A stretch of DNA of 46,357 nt from Clostridiales bacterium (GTDB lineage: Bacteria; Bacillota; Clostridia; UBA1381). The notes beneath the pieces were generated by a model. That model made no database searches. It was not told the DNA's origin and was given only the letters and a program-made list of their open reading frames with translations. Positions within the stretch are counted from its first letter, which is position 1; each line of letters starts with the position of its first letter. The stretch lies in NCBI GenBank assembly GCA_029226975.1, contig JAQXZB010000112.1, forward strand, positions 1 to 46,357. Reading direction: 5' to 3'. A program made the translations under genes and the position numbers. This document shows positions 32,592 through 38,823 of this stretch, one piece after another.

Positions 32592-33320
32592 ATGAAGCTC
32601 AATGTCGCGGTTTGCGATGATAATGAGGATTATCTAAAAAGGCTCATGGAAAGAGTGGGGGAGGTGCTTTCGGCATCTGGCTGTGAGTACAGCGTCTGCG
32701 GTTTTTCAAATGCCGATGAAATGCTCCTTGCGGTTGGGGAAAATCCTTTTAATATAGTTTTATCCGATGTGGAAATGCCGGATATGAACGGCTTTGAAAT
32801 GAAGGACAGGCTCTATGATATATGCCCGGACGCATATGTGATTTTTGTGACCGCCCATCAGGAATTGGCGTATCAGTCATATATGCACCGTCCGTATTGG
32901 TTTTTGAGTAAAAAGGATATTGATAAGCTTGACGATGTGCTCAGTGAGCTTGCAAGAAAAATACTGTATCTTGGTGAAACGGATGTGGCAATTAAAACCT
33001 CCTCCGGGCGCAGGCGTATAATCAATGTAAAAACAACCGTATATGTCACAACTCATAAAAACTACATAATCGTCCATGACAGCTGTGGGGAAACCTCATC
33101 TTTTCGGGGTACCATAAAGGATACATATCAGATATTAAAGCAGTGGGGCTTTATCTATATCAAAAACGGATATATAGTCAACTGCCGTTTCATTGCCGGC
33201 TTTAACTGCCGCTGGGTTACATTGTCTGACGGAACAAAAATATCCGTAACCAAGGACGAGGAAAAATTTGATGAGGCTGTGAAGCTGTATTCCAAATTTA
33301 AAAGGGAGATGAGTATGTGA
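32592..33320 (+). CDS. LytTR-family response regulator, agr system 1 (AgrA-like)
   Basis: 242 residues. Receiver domain 1-120 with acidic pair D9-D10, phospho-acceptor D59 (LSDVEMPDMNGFEM) and the conserved Lys near FLSKKD. The C-terminal LytTR DNA-binding domain (about 135-235; VYVTTHKNYIIVHDS, GFIYIKNGYIVNCRFI) is that of AgrA-type regulators, which bind 9-bp direct repeats one or two turns apart. The start at 32592 has GGGGAGG upstream. It is translationally coupled with the kinase gene (GTGA overlap). The paralogue at 35645 has the same arrangement. Confidence 0.93.
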   Translation: MKLNVAVCDDNEDYLKRLMERVGEVLSASGCEYSVCGFSNADEMLLAVGENPFNIVLSDVEMPDMNGFEMKDRLYDICPDAYVIFVTAHQELAYQSYMHRPYWFLSKKDIDKLDDVLSELARKILYLGETDVAIKTSSGRRRIINVKTTVYVTTHKNYIIVHDSCGETSSFRGTIKDTYQILKQWGFIYIKNGYIVNCRFIAGFNCRWVTLSDGTKISVTKDEEKFDEAVKLYSKFKREMSM

Positions 33321-34591
33321 GATTGTTTGAGTTTTCACTAAATCTTATAGATGCAGTGATGATAATGTCCTTTATAACACTGTATTTCGGCTCAAAGTAT
33401 AAGGGAGTAAAGAAGCTTTTAGGCTATGCGGCGGGAGTTGCCGCGGATTTGGGACTGACTGTTTTTTTCGACCATGTATTTGTATATGAATCCCTGTTCG
33501 CGCTTAGCTTTATGCTTTTGTATTTTATTTATGCGCTGATATTTTTAAAGGGCGATATATACAGTAAAATATTTATAGCCGGAATTACCGACTGCGTTAT
33601 ATATGCCGTAGGAACTGTGCTGCTGCTTGCCACAAGCGCAATTTCGGGACTGACCTATGAAGAAATAACGGAGTTTTCAACAGTGCGGGTGATATTTTGC
33701 GCCGCCGATAAGGTGGTTTTGCTTGCGGTCTACGCAATACTGCTTAAATTTAAAATAAAGAATATTTCTCCCGGTAAAAGCGCGGTGGTGTTCGTTATGC
33801 TGCCGCTGGCTTCCGAAATGTGCCTTAATGAAATTACAAACGTGTTTGTGGCACATACTGATTTGAGAAACGATTTGCTCGTAACCTTAGGCAGTGTGGT
33901 TATGATAATGATACTTACCTATTATATGATTATCAATATGAGCCGAAGCGAACAGCTTAAATCGGAAAACGCGGCTCTGCGCCAAAAGCTGTATTCGGAC
34001 AGCGAACACGCCCGCGAAATTACGGTTATGTATACAAAGCTGTGCGCTCTGCGCCATGATTTGGAAAGCTATTTCAGAAACGCCGTAACCTATATGCGGG
34101 AGGACCCCGTCAAAGCCGAGGAATATATGCAGTCACTGGTGGAAAATGAGCTGGCTGTAAAGGATATATTCATCAACACCGGCAATAAATGCTTGGATTC
34201 GCTGATAAACAGTAAGGTGTCGGCGTGTGTAGAACGCGGAATACATGTTGAACTCAAGATTATGCGTAATGCTCTGTATAAGTTTACCGATGATGAATTG
34301 GGTGTGATTTTCGGTAATTTGTTCGATAATGCCATAAGAGCCTCAAAGGACTCAAAGAAAAAAATAATAAAGGTCTTGGCCGACAGACAGGATGATATTG
34401 TTTCGATACTTATGCTAAATTCTATAGATGAGCCGGTGCTTAAAAGCAATTGTGAGCTTGAAACCACAAAGCCCGATAAGGACCATCACGGCTACGGAAT
34501 AAAAAATATACGCAGTATAGTTAAAAAACATAACGGCGTGATAAACCTCTTTGAAGAGGACGGTTATTTCGGGTTTCATATCTGGATATGA
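33317..34591 (+). CDS. AgrC-like sensor histidine kinase, agr system 1
   Basis: 424 residues, GTG start. The N-terminal 205 residues contain about six transmembrane helices, the peptide-sensing part in AgrC. A coiled coil (210-235) leads to the phospho-acceptor His247 in CALRHDLESYF, then the GHKL ATPase with N-box GNLFDNAIRAS and G-box GYGIKNIRSIV. It should sense the peptide made by agrB1/agrD1 at the membrane and phosphorylate D59 of the adjacent regulator. Confidence 0.92.
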   Translation: MRLFEFSLNLIDAVMIMSFITLYFGSKYKGVKKLLGYAAGVAADLGLTVFFDHVFVYESLFALSFMLLYFIYALIFLKGDIYSKIFIAGITDCVIYAVGTVLLLATSAISGLTYEEITEFSTVRVIFCAADKVVLLAVYAILLKFKIKNISPGKSAVVFVMLPLASEMCLNEITNVFVAHTDLRNDLLVTLGSVVMIMILTYYMIINMSRSEQLKSENAALRQKLYSDSEHAREITVMYTKLCALRHDLESYFRNAVTYMREDPVKAEEYMQSLVENELAVKDIFINTGNKCLDSLINSKVSACVERGIHVELKIMRNALYKFTDDELGVIFGNLFDNAIRASKDSKKKIIKVLADRQDDIVSILMLNSIDEPVLKSNCELETTKPDKDHHGYGIKNIRSIVKKHNGVINLFEEDGYFGFHIWI

Positions 34592-34614
34592 CCGTATCTG
34601 TCAAAAAAAACGTC

Positions 34615-34679
34615 AAACCGTCACAAAAAATGCAAAACCGTCACAACAGTGTTGATTTTGCATTTTTTTATGCTATAAT
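34615..34679 (+). promoter_or_regulatory. agrB1-agrD1 promoter with LytTR-type direct repeats
   Basis: AAACCGTCACAA occurs at 34615-34626 and again at 34635-34646, a 20-base period. Directly downstream is TTGATT (34652-34657), 16 bases, TGC-TATAAT (34674-34679). Read on the minus strand the repeat is TTGTGACGGTTT, similar to the TTGTGTAAGTTTT repeat before agrB2 at 37680. Regulator binding is inferred. The second copy also forms part of a hairpin with T run at 34625-34669. Confidence 0.7.
34625..34669 (+). terminator. Terminator overlapping the agrB1 operator and -35
   Basis: AAAAAATGCAAAA (34625-34637) pairs with TTTTGCATTTTTT (34656-34668), with an inner CAC/GTG pairing. It can end the kinase-1 transcript. 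Its left arm covers the second direct repeat and its right arm the -35 hexamer of the agrB1 promoter. Confidence 0.6.
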
Positions 34680-34708
34680 AAAATTATAGGAAGGATATGG
34701 TAATTGCT

Positions 34709-35299
34709 ATGGAACATTTGTCGGTATTTTTTGTGGATTTGCTCATTAAAAAGGGAGTGGCTGACGAATCCAAAAGGGAAAGATATATAGGCGGTATGCA
34801 GTTGGTTCTGGCGGATATAATAAATATTTCACTGGTACTGCTTATAGGAATTTTTACAAAATCCCTGCTGTATTCGGCGGTCTATCTTGCTATGATGATG
34901 CTTGTGCGCAAATTCAGCGGCGGGTTTCATGCAAAGACATATTGGCTGTGCCGTTTGGTGACTGTCGGTACATATGTGCTGATATTTTTGATGAGTATCA
35001 TAATACATAAGCACAAATTACTGCTGACAGTTATATTTAACGCGGCTGCGTTTGCAACAATGCTTTTGTTTGCGCCGGTGCAAAATCCAAACAGAAGGCT
35101 GACAACGGCGGAAATAAAGGTAAATAAAGTCCTTGCCTTGCTGTCGACCCTGATATTTTCCTTGGCGTCCGTATTGCTCAGTGCTAAGGGATATAATTTG
35201 GGGTTCGTCATATCAATAATTTTGCTTGCCATAACCGTAATGATGTATGCGGGAATGGCAGTAAACGGGAAAAGAGGTGAAAATGATGGGATTGTTTAG
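34709..35299 (+). CDS. agrB: AgrB-like peptide-processing membrane protease, agr system 1
   Basis: 196 residues. The catalytic pair of AgrB cysteine proteases is in FSGGFHAKTYWLC: His74 and Cys81, spaced exactly as H77 and C84 of S. aureus AgrB. About five membrane helices follow the AgrB layout. AgrB cuts the C-terminal tail of AgrD and forms the (thio)lactone ring. The start at 34709 matches agrB2; an ATG at 34697 is only two bases from the Shine-Dalgarno AGGAAGG, while 34709 is 14 bases from it, so the start is uncertain. Overlaps agrD1. Confidence 0.92.
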   Translation: MEHLSVFFVDLLIKKGVADESKRERYIGGMQLVLADIINISLVLLIGIFTKSLLYSAVYLAMMMLVRKFSGGFHAKTYWLCRLVTVGTYVLIFLMSIIIHKHKLLLTVIFNAAAFATMLLFAPVQNPNRRLTTAEIKVNKVLALLSTLIFSLASVLLSAKGYNLGFVISIILLAITVMMYAGMAVNGKRGENDGIV

Positions 35300-35468
35300 T
35301 TCATTCTTTGCAGGCTTTGCCAGCTATCTTGAAGACATTTATCTGGATTCATACGGATTTGCTTCAAAGAGCGCCGCATATGAGCCGGAAATGACCGAGG
35401 ACAAGGCAGAGTACAGAAATACTCATACCTCAAAGCTGGAAAAGCTTTACACAAAGCTTGCCCGCTAA
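35286..35468 (+). CDS. agrD: AgrD-like autoinducer precursor 1, cysteine-free
   Basis: 60 residues, starting inside agrB1 with GAGG 8 bases upstream. The N-terminal 25 residues are hydrophobic/amphipathic (MGLFSSFFAGFASYLE), followed by the segment GFASKSAAYEPEMTED and a charged C-terminal tail of 25 residues. It aligns with agrD2 around (F/L)AS-x-S-x-x-(Y/H)-(E/Q)PE. By analogy with C. perfringens AgrD, where the ring is a Cys plus four residues before HQPEEP, the ring here would be Ser27-Lys-Ser-Ala-Ala. There is no Cys anywhere in the peptide, so a lactone would replace the usual thiolactone. An upstream ATG at 35283 is an equal start choice. Confidence 0.72.
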   Translation: MGLFSSFFAGFASYLEDIYLDSYGFASKSAAYEPEMTEDKAEYRNTHTSKLEKLYTKLAR

Positions 35469-35473
35469 GACAC

Positions 35474-35615
35474 ATAAGGGCAAAACTCCCGATGCCGTAG
35501 GTTTAAATAAAAGGTCGTGATATTCTATTTATTTAATTTTGCCCTTATAATTGAAACAGAACGCCGCTTCAAATCCTTTTTAGCTTTTTGTGGATTTGGG
35601 GCGGCGCGCTTTTTA
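35474..35615 (+). other. Paired hairpins between agrD1 and the second regulator
   Basis: The spacer of 176 bases contains a perfect 12-bp inverted repeat ATAAGGGCAAAA (35474-35485) and TTTTGCCCTTAT (35537-35548) 51 bases apart, and then a long stem CGCCGC..CAAATCC against GGATTTG..GCGGCG (35562-35606) followed by CGCTTTTT. The second may be a terminator or attenuator for the regulator-2 genes. No promoter is evident. Confidence 0.5.
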
Positions 35616-35644
35616 CGCAAATATAAACGGATAGGAGATAACCG

Positions 35645-36364
35645 ATGCTTAAAATTGCAATATGTGACGATAATGAGGAAATGCTCAAGGAAATTGAAAA
35701 TATAATCATGGACAGTGTCAGTCAAAAACTCGAGGAATGTGAAATAATAAGGCTCGGCAGCGGAGCGGAGCTTGCCGATTACTGCAAACGCATTAAAACC
35801 GACTGCATTGTTGCAGATATAGATATGCCCGGAATGAACGGCTTTGAAGCAGTGCGTGAGGTGCAGAAGATTTATCCCGATATACCGGTGATATTTGTGA
35901 CCGCGCACACAGAGTATGCCATTCAGGCGTATGATTATCAGCCGTTTTGGTTTGTGAGGAAAACGCATTTGAATGACCTGTATAGGGTTATGGAAAGATT
36001 TTTTATAAAAAAAGCAATAGAGCGTGAGAAAATTTCCGGGCTTATGCAACTGAAAATTAAAAACGAAGTGACCGAAATAAATGTAAATACAGTCCGCTTT
36101 GTTTCTTCATATAAACATTATATAATTATTCATGATACGGATATGGGAGATGTGCGGCTGCGCTGTTCGATTGCCGAGATAGAAAAGCAGCTTGATGCAC
36201 TGCATTTTGTCAGAGTGCAGAGGGGCATTATCGTAAACTGCCGCTTTATTAAAAAGATAACAAGCCGGGACGTTATTTTATCAGATGACAGTGTTGTGCA
36301 TATAAGCCGCGACAGGCTCGATAATGTGAGAAATGCTTTTCAGGATTTTTGGAGGTACAGATGA
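35645..36364 (+). CDS. LytTR-family response regulator, agr system 2 (AgrA-like)
   Basis: 239 residues, paralogue of 32592-33320. Receiver domain with D8-D9 and phospho-acceptor D58 in VADIDMPGMNGFEA; conserved TAHTEYAIQAYDYQPFWFVRK; LytTR domain at about 130-235 (FVRVQRGIIVNCRFIKK). ATG with AGGAG 8 bases upstream. Its stop overlaps the kinase start by 4 bases (ATGA). Expected to bind the direct repeats before agrB2. Confidence 0.93.
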   Translation: MLKIAICDDNEEMLKEIENIIMDSVSQKLEECEIIRLGSGAELADYCKRIKTDCIVADIDMPGMNGFEAVREVQKIYPDIPVIFVTAHTEYAIQAYDYQPFWFVRKTHLNDLYRVMERFFIKKAIEREKISGLMQLKIKNEVTEINVNTVRFVSSYKHYIIIHDTDMGDVRLRCSIAEIEKQLDALHFVRVQRGIIVNCRFIKKITSRDVILSDDSVVHISRDRLDNVRNAFQDFWRYR

Positions 36365-37656
36365 AAGGACATATATTTGAAATTATAGTCAATCTGATAG
36401 AAACCTTTATCATGATTGATTTTATAACACGCTATTTCGGCTGTAAATACAGCGACAGCCGAAGAATATGGGGCTTTATGGGCGTGTGGATGCTTTCCTT
36501 TGCTGAGCTTTGTACCGTAAATTACATAATCCCCTTTGAGGGTGCGGCGGCGTGTATACCGATAGCATTTTATTTTGTGTACGCATTGCTGTTTTTGGAG
36601 GGCGGTGTGCTGATGAAGCTGTGGATTTCGGCAATGACCGAAGCCATAACCGTTGTAATTGCCATAGGTACAAATCTGGCAATATGTACGCTGATAGATT
36701 ATGATCCCAATGCAATGATTACGGTTTTTAATCCCGTAAGAATTACCGGCGTGGCGATAACAAAGATACTGCTCTTTTATGTAACCCGGATTATACTGAA
36801 ATATAAGCGCAGTCCCCGTATGGATAAAAATACCTGGTGTATGCTGATACTTATGCCGATAATAACGGTCATTTCGCTAAGCTCCCTTATGATAGCTGCA
36901 ATCAATCATGATGAGATTATGGGTTTTATCCTTATAGGAATGGCGGGAATAATTGCAGCGGACGCAGTGACCTATTATTTCTTTGTCATGCAGGACAGAA
37001 ATTATCGCAATATGCTTAAAATGCGGCTGTTGGAAATGGAAAAGGACAATGCCCAAAAGAGTGTGGAAAATATTGAAACCTTTGTGTCGCAGATAAAATC
37101 GGTAAGACATGATATAAACAATCAGCTTGTTGTTATAAGAGGGTATATATACGATAACAACAATCAGCAGGCAATAGACTATTTGAATAAGCTGATAGAC
37201 GAGTATTTGCCGAAGAGGCAGGAGTTTATACAAAGTGAAAACAATACCTTTAACGCCATAGTAAACTCCAAAATAGCCGAATGTAATCAGAAAAATATTT
37301 ATATAGATGTGGCATTTCAGAAAAATGCACTGGCGGGCATGGACGATATTGATATGGTAATTCTGCTTGGAAATCTGCTTGACAACGCCATAGAAGCGGC
37401 ACAAAACAGCCGGGAACGCAAAATAAGTATGGACATACAGCGAAAAGGAGAATACACCTCTGTAACGATTACAAACAGCATAAATAAATCAGTCCTCAAA
37501 AATAACGAAAGTCTTAGCACAACAAAGGCGGACAACGCAAATCATGGAATAGGAACAAAAAACATTAAAAAGGTAGTAAAAAAGTACAACGGAATGATAA
37601 GATTTTTCGAAGAAAACGAAAAGGATTTTTGCTGTGACGTGCTGATTGTGGCATGA
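36361..37656 (+). CDS. AgrC-like sensor histidine kinase, agr system 2
   Basis: 431 residues from the ATG at 36361, which has GGAGG 5 bases upstream. Six or seven N-terminal membrane helices (to about residue 210), a coiled coil (215-240), phospho-acceptor His250 in KSVRHDINNQLVVIRGY, N-box LGNLLDNAIEAAQNS and G-box HGIGTKNIKKVVKKYNG. Same organisation as kinase 1; the sensor regions are diverged, as expected if each binds a different peptide. Confidence 0.92.
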   Translation: MKGHIFEIIVNLIETFIMIDFITRYFGCKYSDSRRIWGFMGVWMLSFAELCTVNYIIPFEGAAACIPIAFYFVYALLFLEGGVLMKLWISAMTEAITVVIAIGTNLAICTLIDYDPNAMITVFNPVRITGVAITKILLFYVTRIILKYKRSPRMDKNTWCMLILMPIITVISLSSLMIAAINHDEIMGFILIGMAGIIAADAVTYYFFVMQDRNYRNMLKMRLLEMEKDNAQKSVENIETFVSQIKSVRHDINNQLVVIRGYIYDNNNQQAIDYLNKLIDEYLPKRQEFIQSENNTFNAIVNSKIAECNQKNIYIDVAFQKNALAGMDDIDMVILLGNLLDNAIEAAQNSRERKISMDIQRKGEYTSVTITNSINKSVLKNNESLSTTKADNANHGIGTKNIKKVVKKYNGMIRFFEENEKDFCCDVLIVA

Positions 37657-37658
37657 GC

Positions 37659-37729
37659 TGTGTAAGTTATGTCGCAAATTGTGTAAGTTTTGCCACCCCT
37701 CTTGAAATTGAAAAAAAGTGTGATACAAT
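37659..37729 (+). promoter_or_regulatory. agrB2-agrD2 promoter with LytTR-type direct repeats
   Basis: TGTGTAAGTT occurs at 37659-37668 and 37680-37689, a 21-base period typical of LytTR-regulator sites. A promoter follows: TTGAAA (37702-37707), 16 bases, TACAAT (37724-37729) with TGA before the -10. The repeat resembles the minus-strand form of the agrB1 repeat. Binding is inferred. Confidence 0.7.
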
Positions 37730-37756
37730 GTAAGTAACAGAGAGGTGGTGGGATAT

Positions 37757-38335
37757 ATGGATAAGATAGCGGAAGGGATAACTGCTTATTATGTAAAAAA
37801 ACATTATATCCCGGAGGACAAAAAGGATATATACTGTTATGGATTTAAGCTTATATTAGCAGATATAATAAACTTTTCGATTGTTATACTGCTTGGTATA
37901 TTGCTCGGAAAAGTAACGGCAAGTATCTTGTTTTTGCTTACACTTTGTACTGTGCGCATATTCAGCGGAGGGTTTCACTCAAAAAGCTTTTGGCTTTGCA
38001 GATTATCCATGCTGATAACTTTTGCAGGGGTACTGCTTGTGTCGGAAGTGATAAATACAACTGCGTATGATAATGTGATAATATGCGCACTAAATATTGT
38101 GTGTATAATCATTATCGGGATTCTGGCACCCGTACCGCATCCGAATAAGCGGTTAAGTGATGAGCAGAAAGTAAAAAACAAGAAAAAGGCAATAATAATA
38201 TCCTTTGTTCTATCAGTCATAGCATTTATATCTGCTGTTATGGGATATGACTGGGGAAGTGTTATATCCGCGGCCTTAGCGGCAGTTGTAATTCTTATGA
38301 TTGCAGGTCTCGTAATAATGAAAGGGGGTAAATGA
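37757..38335 (+). CDS. agrB: AgrB-like peptide-processing membrane protease, agr system 2
   Basis: 192 residues. Catalytic His74 and Cys81 in FSGGFHSKSFWLC at the same positions as AgrB1. Several membrane helices; C-terminal tail is basic. The start at 37757 has GAGGTGG 8 bases upstream; a GTG 12 bases earlier overlaps that site. Ends two bases before agrD2. Confidence 0.94.
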   Translation: MDKIAEGITAYYVKKHYIPEDKKDIYCYGFKLILADIINFSIVILLGILLGKVTASILFLLTLCTVRIFSGGFHSKSFWLCRLSMLITFAGVLLVSEVINTTAYDNVIICALNIVCIIIIGILAPVPHPNKRLSDEQKVKNKKKAIIISFVLSVIAFISAVMGYDWGSVISAALAAVVILMIAGLVIMKGGK

Positions 38336-38336
38336 T

Positions 38337-38492
38337 ATGTTCAACTGGATTTGCGGCTTGTTTATGAGCACAACTGCGGATGCGGCTCTTGAAGTGGCGA
38401 TATATTCGGCAGGGTTAGCGTCAACAAGCGGTATGCATCAGCCGGAAGAACCCGAAAATCTACAGGCAGTAGCCCGTAAATACAGAAAGTAG
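38337..38492 (+). CDS. agrD: AgrD-like autoinducer precursor 2, serine at ring position
   Basis: 51 residues, with AAGGGGG upstream. Sequence features: N-terminal amphipathic part with a single Cys6, then SAGLASTSGMHQPEEPENLQ, matching the AgrD C-terminal recognition motif HQPEEP of clostridial AgrD, and a basic end (ARKYRK). By alignment with C. perfringens AgrD the ring would be Ser29-Thr-Ser-Gly-Met, a five-residue lactone. Cys6 lies in the leader and is not in ring position. Too short for common ORF cut-offs. Confidence 0.8.
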   Translation: MFNWICGLFMSTTADAALEVAIYSAGLASTSGMHQPEEPENLQAVARKYRK

Positions 38493-38508
38493 GGTTAAAA
38501 TCTCAATT

Positions 38509-38553
38509 TTGCCGTGGTATATACCACGGCAAGGAATACATACTGTATTCCTT
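38509..38553. repeat. Two adjoining perfect hairpins after agrD2
   Basis: TTGCCGTGGTAT/ATACCACGGCAA (38509-38532) is a perfect 24-base palindrome; AAGGAATACA/TGTATTCCTT (38531-38553) follows at once with a three-base loop. There is no T run, so they are not simple terminators; they may stabilise the agr mRNA 3' end or be an RNA processing or protein-binding site. Confidence 0.55.
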
Positions 38554-38640
38554 GCAAACAAACATATAAAAGCAAAATCAAAATTAAAATCCATAGGTTA
38601 AGGCAAAATAAATTTTGCTCTTATATACCAAAGAAAAAAA

Positions 38641-38717
38641 CAAAAAAAGAGAGCCCCTCCGAATCTGCTTAAGAAACTCACAACCTCTTGACTGATTTGG
38701 AGCGGGACACCCTTACA
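38641..38717 (-). ncRNA. Probable small RNA on the minus strand
   Basis: Minus-strand unit: promoter 38751-38723, expected start near 38717, a stem GCTCCAAATC (38702-38693) against GATTCGGAG (38664-38656) with one G-T pair, then GGGCTCTC and a T-rich tail with T7 at 38642-38648. Length about 75 bases. No coding sequence. It resembles, in layout, antisense RNAs of type I toxin systems, but no toxin reading frame was found nearby. The 331-base gene-free interval 38493-38823 otherwise holds only the hairpins above. Confidence 0.55.
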
Positions 38718-38722
38718 GAAAC

Positions 38723-38751
38723 ATTATATCACAAAATAATACGCGTGTAAA
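38723..38751 (-). promoter_or_regulatory. Promoter of the minus-strand small RNA
   Basis: On the minus strand TTTACA (38751-38746), 17 bases, TATAAT (38728-38723). The spacer ends in TGTGA. A good sigma-A promoter with no gene downstream except the putative small RNA. Confidence 0.65.
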
Positions 38752-38823
38752 GTACTGTAAGAGAGATTTTTTGTTTTTGATTGTAAAAATGTGAAATTTA
38801 TTATTGAAAAGGAGAGAAAATTT

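Noticed and set aside
38337-38360. Cys6 of AgrD2 as the ring cysteine of a thiolactone
   Set aside because: It lies in the N-terminal amphipathic leader, over 20 residues before the HQPEEP motif; known rings end directly before that motif.
38560-38740. Type I toxin peptide opposite the minus-strand small RNA
   Set aside because: No plus-strand reading frame with a start codon, ribosome site and hydrophobic peptide is present there.
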